Assembly (NCBI RefSeq): GCF_036346615.1
Contig: NZ_CP107836.1
Span: 2,294,001 to 2,358,000, forward strand
Reading direction: 5' to 3'
DNA length: 64,000 bases
Source of the DNA: Streptomyces sp. NBC_00523
GTDB lineage: Bacteria; Actinomycetota; Actinomycetes; Streptomycetales; Streptomycetaceae
The notes under the pieces were generated by a model. That model searched no databases, was not told the DNA's origin, and was given only the letters and a program-made list of their open reading frames with translations. Positions 39,301 to 46,216 of the stretch are shown here, piece after piece (position 1 is the first letter of the stretch; every line of letters begins with the position of its first letter). The position numbers were made by a program, and so were the translations under genes.

Positions 39301-39533
39301 GGCCCGCCGTCGGCGGGGGCGAGGTGCACCTCGGGCGCGCCGTCGCGGGTGGACGTCCAGGCGACGAGGGTGCCGTCGGGAGATATGCGCGGCTGGGTGA
39401 CGGGACGGTTGTCTGCGCTGACCCGCCACGCCCGGCCGCCGTCGAGTGGGGCGAGCCAGACGTCGTCCTCGGCGGTGAAGGCGATCAAGTCACCCTGGAC
39501 ATGGGGGTACCGGAGGTAGGAAGGCTGTGTCAC
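36315..39533 (-). CDS. Tricorn-type S41 family protease
   Basis: A 1072-residue protein resembling the archaeal tricorn core protease, which degrades oligopeptides. The first 600 residues form WD40/TolB-like beta-propeller repeats (e.g. SPDGTLVAWTS, SPDSAWLAWSH, FTADGKHLAFLS). A helical linker (AEWRQMYDEAGRVMRDNFW) is followed by a C1-type region with GTSHAYVTPP, which provides the catalytic His, then a PDZ-like module (VRAGDAIVAVDGHPV). The S41 region has VVDVRENRGGHTSQ and ANEFSGSDGD with the nucleophilic Ser, and a final Glu in WGVENHG. It has no signal peptide and is presumably cytosolic. Monocistronic. Length is close to tricorn. Confidence 0.92.
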   Translation of the reverse strand: MTQPSYLRYPHVQGDLIAFTAEDDVWLAPLDGGRAWRVSADNRPVTQPRISPDGTLVAWTSTRDGAPEVHLAPADGGPSRRLTHWGDARTTVRGWTPEGDVLVTSTQGQVSLRRSWARAVPVDGGPARTLPYGPVGSLAYGPGGRVLLLSATMGREAASWKRYRGGTAGKLWIAAEDDPLEFARIHEDLDGNIECPMWVGERIAFLSDHEGTGALYSSLPDGTDLRRHTPVDGFYARQATTDGTRVAYASAGELWLLDGLESGEPRRVELRLGGQRADLQPYPLHADSHLTSASPDRTGRGSAVLSRGAVHWVTHREGPARALAAEPGVRARLPRTFQADGDQHVVWVTDAEGDDALEIAPAAGTAPGATPRRLAAGRLGRVLDLAPAPDGSRFAVAAHDGRVLIVERESGEIHEVDRSENGDASGLAWSPDSAWLAWSHPGPEPLSQLKLAHIADLSVSEATPLRFRDFAPAFTADGKHLAFLSERAFDPIYDAHVFDMAFIGSCRPHLLTLAATTPSPFGPQLHGRPTEKEKGGDGEDNPTALPITRIDLDGLADRIVPLPVEAAVYSSLRTARDGLLWLRHPLTGVLGTSGAGPDARRPDTVLERYDLEKLRCEELSSDVSRFAVSGDGKRLAIVHHGKLSVVPSDTRVPAGDDDHDDAVTVDLSRVRRTLDPAAEWRQMYDEAGRVMRDNFWRPDMGGVDWAGVLDRYRPVLERVATHDDLMDLLWEVQGELGTSHAYVTPPGGWRDDAARQGLLGADLSRAEDGSWRIDRVLPSETSDPAARSPLAAPGVAVRAGDAIVAVDGHPVDPLTGPAPLLTGSAGKPVELTVSPADGGDRRHVVVVPVGDEEALRYHAWVADRRAYVHERSGGRLGYLHVPDMVGGGWAQIHRDLRTEMAREGLVVDVRENRGGHTSQLVVEKLARRIVGWDLPRGMRPASYPGDAPRGPVVAVANEFSGSDGDIVNAAIKALKIGPVVGVRTWGGVVGIDSRYRLVDGTLVTQPKYAFWLEGYGWGVENHGVDPDVEVVMTPRDHAEGRDPQLDEAIRIGLESLEREPAKVAPELPGLAE

Positions 39534-39656
39534 ACGATCACCCTAGGCCGCGGGTATGCCTGGTGGCACGGGGTTGGCCGGAGTACGTCGCACGCCGCCG
39601 CCCGTGCCGCGGGTACACGCGGACCGGGTCATCGGCCAACCGCCGCGGTCACACCG

Positions 39657-40184
39657 CTACTTGCCGGGGTACGCGGTGACCGTCACCGTCACGGTGGCCG
39701 TCGGGCCGCTGCCCGGGCCCGGGGCTCCGGCGGGCGGGGCGGTCGTGGCCGGGGCGGTGCAGTCGCCGAGCAGGGTGGCCCGGAAGACGGCGCGCCCACC
39801 GGTCTTCGCGGTCATGTCGCCGCGTACGCACCGGCCTTCGACCGCGTAGGTCACCTGCCCGTCCAGCGCGATGTCCCCGCCGGACTTCGTCTTGCCGTCG
39901 CAGTGGACCTCGGCCGCCCGGCGGGTGGCGGAGGGCGCCGCGGAGCGGGCCTCACCCCCGTCGACCGAGGCGGTGCAGGTCAGCCAGCGCACCTGGACGC
40001 CTTCGTGCTCCAGGGCGCGGGTGGCGGTCCGGTCCGTGGTGAAGGCGACGGACGCGGTGTTCAACGCGCCGGTGGCGTCGCCCGGTTCACAGGCGGTGAG
40101 CCCGGCGACGGCGGCCGCGGCGAGGCAGAGCGCGGCCGGAAAACGACGGGCCGCACGACGGCCCCCTGCCCTTGATGTCCCCAT
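39657..40184 (-). CDS. Putative secreted lipoprotein
   Basis: A 175-residue protein with a basic N-terminus (GGRRAARR), a hydrophobic core and the lipobox LTAC with Cys32, so it is probably anchored outside the membrane. The mature part has three further pairs of cysteine-rich strands (LTCTASVDGG, VHCDGKTKSGG, GRCVRGDMTAK, GDCTAP), suggesting disulfides. The C-terminus ends in a Pro/Gly/Ala-rich stretch and a Thr/Val-rich strand. I do not recognise a family; it could be related to DUF4333-like lipoproteins. I start at ATG 40184. It lies 72 bp downstream of rsmE. Confidence 0.75.
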   Translation of the reverse strand: MGTSRAGGRRAARRFPAALCLAAAAVAGLTACEPGDATGALNTASVAFTTDRTATRALEHEGVQVRWLTCTASVDGGEARSAAPSATRRAAEVHCDGKTKSGGDIALDGQVTYAVEGRCVRGDMTAKTGGRAVFRATLLGDCTAPATTAPPAGAPGPGSGPTATVTVTVTAYPGK

Positions 40185-40256
40185 ACGGGCAGCTTCCCAC
40201 CCCGTCCGAGGGCACGGTAGACCGCTTCCGGGCACAACCACTCCATCGGGGACGGC

Positions 40257-41003
40257 TTACGACCAGCGCCCCGTGCGCCCCAGGAGCAGCGCCGTCGCCG
40301 CGGTGCCCGCCGTCGAGGTGCGCAGGACCGAGGGGCCGAGGCGGCAGGTGTGGGCGCCCGCGGCGGCGAACGCGGTCAGCTCGTCCGGCGACACACCGCC
40401 CTCGGGGCCGACGACCAGCACGATCTCGCCCTCGTCGGGCAGGGCGACGGTGGCCAGCGCTTCGCTCGGGTGGTCGCGGTCCTCGTGCAGGACGGCCGCG
40501 AAGTCCGCCCCGGCGAGGAGGCCCGCGACCTGCTTGGTGGTGGCCAGGTCCGCCACGTCCGGGAAGAGCACCCGGCGCGACTGCTTTCCGGCCTCCCGGG
40601 CCGTGGCGCGCCATTTGGCCAGGGACTTGAGGCCGCGGTCGCCCTTCCACTGGGTGATGCAGCGCGCCGCCTGCCAGGGGACGACCGCGTCGACACCGGT
40701 CTCCGTCATCGTCTCCACGGCGACCTCGCCCCGGTCCCCCTTGGGCAGAGCCTGGACGACGGTGATCCGCAGCGCGGGGCGCGGCTCCTCGTGGACCGGG
40801 GCCAGGTCGCCGACGACCAGCCGGTCCTTGCCCTCGGCGGCGCGCACGACGCCCTGGGCCCACCGGCCGCGGCCGTCCGTGAGGACGACCTCCTCGCCGG
40901 TGCGCAGGCGCTTCACGGAGACGGCGTGGCGTCCCTCGGGTCCGTCGAGGACGAACTCGGGTGCGTCCGGCAGGTGTCCGACGACGAAGACGGGTGCCGT
41001 CAC
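40257..41003 (-). CDS. rsmE: 16S rRNA (uracil(1498)-N(3))-methyltransferase
   Basis: A 248-residue SPOUT methyltransferase that modifies U1498 in the decoding region. An N-terminal PUA-like domain of about 70 residues precedes the knotted catalytic domain, whose SAM loop shows LVVGPEGGVSPDE and LGPSVLRTSTAG. The GTG at 41003 overlaps the stop of the upstream nitronate monooxygenase gene by 4 nt (GTGA), so the two are coupled. Length and motifs are typical. Confidence 0.95.
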   Translation of the reverse strand: MTAPVFVVGHLPDAPEFVLDGPEGRHAVSVKRLRTGEEVVLTDGRGRWAQGVVRAAEGKDRLVVGDLAPVHEEPRPALRITVVQALPKGDRGEVAVETMTETGVDAVVPWQAARCITQWKGDRGLKSLAKWRATAREAGKQSRRVLFPDVADLATTKQVAGLLAGADFAAVLHEDRDHPSEALATVALPDEGEIVLVVGPEGGVSPDELTAFAAAGAHTCRLGPSVLRTSTAGTAATALLLGRTGRWS

Positions 41004-42073
41004 TGTGCGCTCCTTGTGCTCACTGCCGTCCGTGCGGCGTCCAGTTCCTCGGCGAGCAGCCGGACCAGCCGTCCGGCGGGCAGCTCGCGGGCCATGCGGT
41101 GGCCCTGCCCGGCCCACAGCGCCATGCCCTGGGCGTCCCCGACGCGGGCGGCGGCCTTGCGCAGCACGGAGGTCATGTGGTGGACCTGGGGGTAGGCGGC
41201 GGGGGCGTACGGGCCGTGCTCGCGCACGAAGCGGTTGACCAGGCCGCGTGCCGGGCGCCCGGAGAAGGCCCTGGTCAGGGTGGTCCGGACGAACAGCGGG
41301 TTGGTCAGGGCCTGTTTGTGCAGGACGTGGGCGCCGGACTCCGGGCAGGCCAGGAAGGCGGTGCCGAGCTGGGCGGCGTCGGCGCCCGCCGCGAGGACGG
41401 CGGCGATCTGGGCGCCGCGCATCAGGCCGCCCGCGGCGACGACCGGTATCTGCACGGTCTCGCGGACCTGGGCGACCAGGCTCAGCAGCCCGGTGCCGCC
41501 GTCCTCGGTCGCCGGGTCGTCGTGGAACGTGGAGCGGTGGCCGCCCGCCTCGGTGCCCTGGGCGCAGACGGCGTCGGCCCCGGCCCACTCGGCGGCCTGG
41601 GCCTCCTCCGGCGAGGTGACCGTGACGACGGTGTACGTACCGGCGGCCGCGAACGCGTCGAGCGTGTCGCGCGAGGGGCAGCCGAAGGTGAAGGAGACGA
41701 CCGGGACCGGGGCTTCGAGGAGGACGGCGAGCTTGTCCTCGTAACCGTCGTCGCCGGGGACGTCCGGGTCGCCGAGCCCGGTCTCGTAACGGCCCACCTC
41801 GTCCGCGAGCCGGTGGCGGTAGTCCTCCAGCGCGGCGGGGTCCGCCGGTTCGCACTGCGGCATGAAGAGGTTGACGCCGAAGGGCTGCCCGGTCAGGGCG
41901 CGCACCTGCTGGATCTCGTCGCGCAGGGCGTCCGCCGTCTTGTATCCGGCGGCCAGGAAGCCCAGCGCACCGGCCTCGGAGACGGCGGCGGCGAGCTGCG
42001 GGCAGGACGGACCGCCGGCCATGGGGGCCTGCACGAGGGGATACCGGCAGAGAGCGGTCAGCGCGGAGGGCAT
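41000..42073 (-). CDS. Nitronate monooxygenase family protein
   Basis: A 357-residue FMN-dependent TIM-barrel enzyme of the NMO/2-nitropropane dioxygenase family. It starts PLVQAPMAGGPSCPQLAAAV and has GFLAAGYKTA, the catalytic-His-like QGTEAGGHRS, and the FMN phosphate site VVAAGGLMRG with GADAAQLGTAFL. Members oxidise alkyl nitronates or act as related flavin oxidoreductases. CACGAT lies 6 nt upstream of the ATG, so the mRNA may be leaderless. It is coupled to rsmE downstream. Confidence 0.92.
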   Translation of the reverse strand: MPSALTALCRYPLVQAPMAGGPSCPQLAAAVSEAGALGFLAAGYKTADALRDEIQQVRALTGQPFGVNLFMPQCEPADPAALEDYRHRLADEVGRYETGLGDPDVPGDDGYEDKLAVLLEAPVPVVSFTFGCPSRDTLDAFAAAGTYTVVTVTSPEEAQAAEWAGADAVCAQGTEAGGHRSTFHDDPATEDGGTGLLSLVAQVRETVQIPVVAAGGLMRGAQIAAVLAAGADAAQLGTAFLACPESGAHVLHKQALTNPLFVRTTLTRAFSGRPARGLVNRFVREHGPYAPAAYPQVHHMTSVLRKAAARVGDAQGMALWAGQGHRMARELPAGRLVRLLAEELDAARTAVSTRSAQ

Positions 42074-42143
42074 GACCGCATCGTGTCATGTCCTTCCTGT
42101 CCCGTGATGCCCGCCCCACGGCAGCGTTTTGGCCGGTCGCGGT

Positions 42144-42182
42144 GCGACGGTACGGGCCCGGAGGCCGGGCCCGTACCGTCGC
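42144..42182. terminator. 18-bp perfect hairpin terminator after dnaJ
   Basis: GCGACGGTACGGGCCCGG (42144-42161), an AGG loop and its exact reverse complement (42165-42182). It starts 11 bp after the dnaJ stop. There is no U-tract. Confidence 0.8.
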
Positions 42183-42193
42183 GCCGCAAGCCG

Positions 42194-43330
42194 TCAGCGG
42201 CCGTTGAAGGCGTCCTTCAGGCGGGAGAACAGGCCCTGCTGGCCCGGCTGGAACTGACCGGTGGGCCGCTCCTCGCCACGCAGCTTGGACAGTTCGCGCA
42301 GCAGGCGTTCCTGCTCGGGGTCGAGCTTGACCGGAGTGGTCACCTCGACGTGCACGATCAGGTCGCCGCGTCCGCCGCCCCGCAGGTGGGTGATGCCGCG
42401 CCCGTGCAGCGGGACCGACTGGCCGGACTGGGTGCCCGGCCGGATGTCGACCTCCTCCAGGCCGTCCAGCGTCTCCAGCGGCACCTTGGTGCCGAGGGCC
42501 GCCGCCGTCATGGGGATGGTGACCGTGCAGTGCAGGTCGTCGCCGCGGCGCTGGAACACCGCGTGCGGCAGCTCGTGGATCTCGACGTAGAGGTCTCCGG
42601 CGGGGCCGCCGCCGGGGCCGACCTCGCCCTCGCCCGCGAGCTGGATGCGGGTGCCGTTGTCGACACCGGCGGGGATCTTCACGGTCAGCGTGCGCCGCGA
42701 GCGGATGCGGCCGTCACCGGCGCACTCCGGGCACGGGGTCGGCACGACCGTACCGAAGCCCTGGCACTGGGGGCAGGGGCGGGAGGTCATGACCTGGCCG
42801 AGGAAGGACCGGGTGACCTGGGAGACCTCACCGCGGCCGCGGCACATGTCGCAGGTCTGCGCCGAGGTGCCCGGGGCCGCGCCCTCGCCGCTGCACGTGG
42901 TGCAGACGACGGCGGTGTCGACCTGGATGTCCTTGGTGGTGCCGAAGGCCGCCTCGGCGAGGTCGATCTCCAGCCGGATCATGGCGTCCTGGCCGCGCCG
43001 GGTGCGCGAGCGGGGCCCGCGCTGCGACGACGTGCCGAAGAACGCGTCCATGATGTCGGAGAAGTTGCCGAAGCCGCCCTGGCCGAAGCCGCCCGCACCG
43101 GCGCCGCCGGACTGCGAGAGCGGGTCTCCGCCGAGGTCGTAGACCTGCTTCTTCTGCGCGTCCGACAGGACCTCGTAAGCGGCGTTGATCTCCTTGAACC
43201 GCTCCTGGGTCTTCGGATCGGGGTTGACGTCCGGGTGCAGCTCGCGGGCGAGCCTCCGGAATGCCTTCTTGATCTCGTCCTGGGAAGCGTCGCGGCGCAC
43301 GCCGAGTACGGCGTAGTAGTCCGTGGCCAC
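42194..43330 (-). CDS. dnaJ: Molecular chaperone DnaJ (Hsp40)
   Basis: A 378-residue DnaK co-chaperone. The J domain carries HPD at residues 32-34. A Gly/Phe-rich region (GAGGFGQGGFGNF) follows, then four zinc-finger repeats of the CxxCxGxG type (CTTCSGEG, CDMCRGRG, CPQCQGFG, CPECAGDG), then the C-terminal substrate-binding domains. The start is GTG 43330, immediately after the hrcA stop with no gap. It is probably the second dnaJ of the genome, the HrcA-linked one, and heat-inducible through the CIRCE site upstream of hrcA. Confidence 0.96.
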   Translation of the reverse strand: MATDYYAVLGVRRDASQDEIKKAFRRLARELHPDVNPDPKTQERFKEINAAYEVLSDAQKKQVYDLGGDPLSQSGGAGAGGFGQGGFGNFSDIMDAFFGTSSQRGPRSRTRRGQDAMIRLEIDLAEAAFGTTKDIQVDTAVVCTTCSGEGAAPGTSAQTCDMCRGRGEVSQVTRSFLGQVMTSRPCPQCQGFGTVVPTPCPECAGDGRIRSRRTLTVKIPAGVDNGTRIQLAGEGEVGPGGGPAGDLYVEIHELPHAVFQRRGDDLHCTVTIPMTAAALGTKVPLETLDGLEEVDIRPGTQSGQSVPLHGRGITHLRGGGRGDLIVHVEVTTPVKLDPEQERLLRELSKLRGEERPTGQFQPGQQGLFSRLKDAFNGR

Positions 43331-44347
43331 TTACGACTCCGCCAGGATCTGTCCGACGTAACGTGCCACTGCGCGTACCGCTCCCATCGTTCCGGGGTAG
43401 TCCATGCGGGTCGGTCCGACCACGCCGAGTTTGGCGACTGCCTCGTCGCCCGAACCGTAGCCGACCGCGACGACGGACGTGGAGTTGAGGCCCTCGTGGG
43501 CGTTCTCGTGCCCGATGCGTACGGTCATGCCCGAGTCCTTGGCCTCGCCGAGCAGCTTCAGCAGCACGACCTGTTCCTCCAGTGCTTCGAGCACCGGCCG
43601 GATCATCACAGGGAAGTCGTGTCCGAAGCGGGTGAGGTTGGAGGTGCCGCCGATCATCAGCCGCTCCTCCGTCTCCTCGACAAGCGTTTCGAGCAGGATC
43701 GAGAGGACGGTGGACACGGTTCCCCGGTCCTCGCTCTCGAAGGATTCCGGCAGGTCCTGCACCAGCTGCGGGACGTCGGCGAACCGGCGCCCCACCACCC
43801 GGCTGTTGAGCCGGGCCCGCAGATCGGCGAGCGAGGTCTCGCCGAACGGCGCCGGGCAGTCCACCAGCCGCTGTTCGACCCGTCCGGTGTCCGTGATCAG
43901 CACGAGCATCAGCCGCGCCGGGGCCAGGGACAGCAGCTCCACGTGCCGCACCGTCGAACGGGTCAGCGAGGGGTACTGCACGACGGCGACCTGCCGGGTC
44001 AGCTGCGCGAGCAGCCGTACGGTGCGGCCCACGACGTCGTCCAGGTCGACCGCGCCGTCGAGGAAGTTCTGAATGGCGCGGCGCTCGGGCGAGGAGAGGG
44101 GCTTGACGCCCGCCAGCTTGTCCACGAAGAGCCGGTAGCCCTTGTCCGTCGGGATGCGCCCGGCGCTGGTGTGGGGCTGGGCGATGAAGCCCTCCTCCTC
44201 CAGCACCGCCATGTCGTTGCGGACGGTCGCCGGGGAGACCCCCAGCTTGTGCCGCTCCGTGAGCGCCTTGGAGCCGACGGGCTCCTCGGTCCCGACGTAG
44301 TCCTGGACGATCGCGCGCAGCACTTCGAGTCTGCGTTCGCTGAGCAT
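43331..44347 (-). CDS. hrcA: Heat-inducible transcription repressor HrcA
   Basis: A 338-residue repressor that binds CIRCE elements and depends on GroEL for activity. The N-terminal winged helix ([20 protein letters not shown] and [20 protein letters not shown]) precedes the GAF-like and insertion domains. I start at ATG 44347, with GGAGGTG 8 nt upstream. A perfect CIRCE inverted repeat lies 59 bp upstream, so it is autoregulated. dnaJ follows with no intergenic base. Confidence 0.96.
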   Translation of the reverse strand: MLSERRLEVLRAIVQDYVGTEEPVGSKALTERHKLGVSPATVRNDMAVLEEEGFIAQPHTSAGRIPTDKGYRLFVDKLAGVKPLSSPERRAIQNFLDGAVDLDDVVGRTVRLLAQLTRQVAVVQYPSLTRSTVRHVELLSLAPARLMLVLITDTGRVEQRLVDCPAPFGETSLADLRARLNSRVVGRRFADVPQLVQDLPESFESEDRGTVSTVLSILLETLVEETEERLMIGGTSNLTRFGHDFPVMIRPVLEALEEQVVLLKLLGEAKDSGMTVRIGHENAHEGLNSTSVVAVGYGSGDEAVAKLGVVGPTRMDYPGTMGAVRAVARYVGQILAES

Positions 44348-44405
44348 CGCGCGCACACCTCCAGCTGTCCACGTCGGTGTTCCCGGGCCGTTCCCGGGAT
44401 TCCTC

Positions 44406-44432
44406 CTGGCACTCGGTGCGTACGAGTGCCAG
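44406..44432. promoter_or_regulatory. CIRCE element (HrcA operator)
   Basis: CTGGCACTC, a 9-nt spacer and GAGTGCCAG form a perfect 9-9-9 inverted repeat. The core GCACTC-N9-GAGTGC is that of the CIRCE consensus. It lies 59 bp upstream of the hrcA start. TACACT (minus strand, just upstream near 44447-44452) is a possible -10 of the promoter. Confidence 0.9.
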
Positions 44433-44532
44433 CGATCCCCGGCCAGTGTACGGCGACGGGGTGGTGCCCTAGCAAGGGCGACCGGCCACGCTACCTCGCT
44501 GCCGCGCAGGTCGCTGCCGATAGCGTCGCCGT

Positions 44533-45255
44533 ATGGATGCCTCTTGGGAAGACTTCGGATGGGAGCGGCTGGGTCACGGAACGGGCCGCCGGCGCCTTCC
44601 GGTCTGGGACGCGACGGCCCTGCTGGTGGCCGGTCCGGACGGGGTGCTGCTCTGTGACACCGGTGCGTCACTGCGCGAGGGCGTGGAACTGCGCACCCAG
44701 GCCGAGGCGCTGCTCGGCCGGAGGGTGACGCACATCGCACTCAGTCACCCCCACTTCGACCATGTGCTGGGCACGGCCGCGTTCGCCGGGGCCCGGGTGT
44801 ACGGCTCCGAGGGCACGGCGGAACTGCTGCGTCACGGGGCCGGTGAGCTGTACGCGGACGCGGTGGCCCAAGGCCTGCCCGAGGCGGACGCGGCCGAGTC
44901 CGCCGATGTGCTGGTGGCCCCGCGCCACGAGGTGCGCGGGGAGCTGACGGTGGACCTGGGCGGCGGCCGGGAGGTGGTCCTGGTGAACGTGGGCGCGGCG
45001 CACAGCGGCCACGACCTGGCAGTGCTGGTCCCGGGCTCCCCCGCGCTGGTGTTCTGCGGGGACCTGGTCGAGGAGTCGGGCGAGCCCCAGGCCGGTCCGG
45101 ACGCCAGCCCCGCGCGCTGGCCGGCCGCGCTGGACCGGCTGCTGGAGCTGGGCGGGGACGGCGCGTTGTACGTACCGGGGCACGGGGCGGTGGTGGACGC
45201 GGCGTTCGTCCGGGCCCAGCGGGCCGCACTGGCTGGGCGGTTCGGCGTGTCGTAG
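44533..45255 (+). CDS. MBL-fold metallo-hydrolase
   Basis: A 240-residue protein of the metallo-beta-lactamase superfamily. The zinc motif is HPHFDHVLG. Further ligands are the His of [10 protein letters not shown], the Asp of [10 protein letters not shown] and the His of YVPGHGAVV. It has no signal peptide. Substrate is unknown; it could be a glyoxalase-II-like or quorum-quenching-like hydrolase. TAGCGT lies exactly 6 nt before the ATG and there is no ribosome site, so the mRNA is likely leaderless. A DUF3097 gene follows after 25 bp with its own -10-like hexamer. Confidence 0.87.
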   Translation: MDASWEDFGWERLGHGTGRRRLPVWDATALLVAGPDGVLLCDTGASLREGVELRTQAEALLGRRVTHIALSHPHFDHVLGTAAFAGARVYGSEGTAELLRHGAGELYADAVAQGLPEADAAESADVLVAPRHEVRGELTVDLGGGREVVLVNVGAAHSGHDLAVLVPGSPALVFCGDLVEESGEPQAGPDASPARWPAALDRLLELGGDGALYVPGHGAVVDAAFVRAQRAALAGRFGVS

Positions 45256-45280
45256 GTCGTCCCCCGCTTATCGTCGTGCG

Positions 45281-46099
45281 ATGCGCAGCTACCAGCCCGA
45301 TCTGACCCCGCCGTGGAAGAAGTCCGCCCCCGCCCCGGAGGTGCCCGCCGAGACCGATCTGGTCGTGGAGGAGGCGGTCACCGGTTTCTGCGGCGCGGTG
45401 ATCCGGTGCGAGAAGACCGCCGAGGGGCCGACGGTGACCCTGGAGGACCGGTTCGGCAAGCACCGGGTCTTCCCGATGGCGCCGCGCGGCTTCCTTCTGG
45501 AGGGCCGGGTCGTCACGCTGGTGCGCCCGTCGGCCGGGGGGCCGGCGCGGCCCACGCGTACGGCCTCCGGTTCGGTGGCGGTGCCCGGGGCTCGGGCGAG
45601 GGTGGCGCGGGCCGGGCGGATCTATGTGGAGGGGCGGCACGACGCGGAGCTGGTCGAGCGGGTCTGGGGCGACGACCTGCGCATCGAGGGCGTGGTCGTG
45701 GAGTACCTGGAGGGCATCGACGACCTGCCCTCGATCGTGCGGGAGTTCGCGCCCGCGCCGGACGCCCGCCTCGGCGTGCTGGTCGACCATCTGGTGCCCG
45801 GCTCCAAGGAGTCCAGGATCGCGGCCCAGGTGTCGGACGGCAACGTGCTGGTGGTGGGGCACCCGTACATCGACGTGTGGGAGGCCGTGAAGCCCTCGTC
45901 GGTGGGGATCGCGGCGTGGCCGGTGGTGCCGCGCGGGCAGGACTGGAAAACGGGCGTGTGCCGGGCTCTGGGCTGGCCGGAGAACACCGGGGCGGCCTGG
46001 CAGCGCATCCTGTCCTCGGTCCGCTCCTACCGGGACCTACAGCCCGAACTCCTGGGCCGCGTCGAGGAATTGATTGATTTCGTCACCCTTCCGGACTGA
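45281..46099 (+). CDS. DUF3097 family protein with TOPRIM-like motifs
   Basis: A 272-residue actinobacterial protein of unknown function. After an N-terminal beta-rich region of about 100 residues, the centre has IYVEGRHDAELVERVWG, a good match to the TOPRIM glutamate motif, and then LGVLVDHLVPGSKESRIAA, which follows the RNase M5 TDPDFPGxxIR pattern except for Leu in place of the second Asp. VVGHPYIDVWEAVKP is a third conserved block. A nucleic-acid enzyme or a degenerate relative is possible, but this is inference. TATCGT lies 6 nt before the ATG (leaderless type). It is next to hrcA-dnaJ and a metallo-hydrolase. Confidence 0.85.
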   Translation: MRSYQPDLTPPWKKSAPAPEVPAETDLVVEEAVTGFCGAVIRCEKTAEGPTVTLEDRFGKHRVFPMAPRGFLLEGRVVTLVRPSAGGPARPTRTASGSVAVPGARARVARAGRIYVEGRHDAELVERVWGDDLRIEGVVVEYLEGIDDLPSIVREFAPAPDARLGVLVDHLVPGSKESRIAAQVSDGNVLVVGHPYIDVWEAVKPSSVGIAAWPVVPRGQDWKTGVCRALGWPENTGAAWQRILSSVRSYRDLQPELLGRVEELIDFVTLPD

Positions 46100-46216
46100 T
46101 GTCCGGCCGGCCTTCCCCTCGATCCGGCACCAATCCGGATGAATAGCTGCGCCTCGCACACATCATCGGTTATTGAGTGGGGCCAGGCTCTTTTCGCGAG
46201 GGAAGGCACGGGGGCG

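Noticed and set aside
35673-40175. A 1500-codon open frame on the plus strand opposite the tricorn-type protease
   Set aside because: It is antisense to well-supported genes and has the Arg/Gly/Val-rich composition of a frame shadow in GC-rich DNA. No family match or ribosome site.
46139-46216. Upstream ATG start for the receptor-like protein
   Set aside because: It adds 26 residues without a ribosome site. The ATG at 46217 has GGAAGG upstream and begins at the likely domain start, though the longer form is not excluded.
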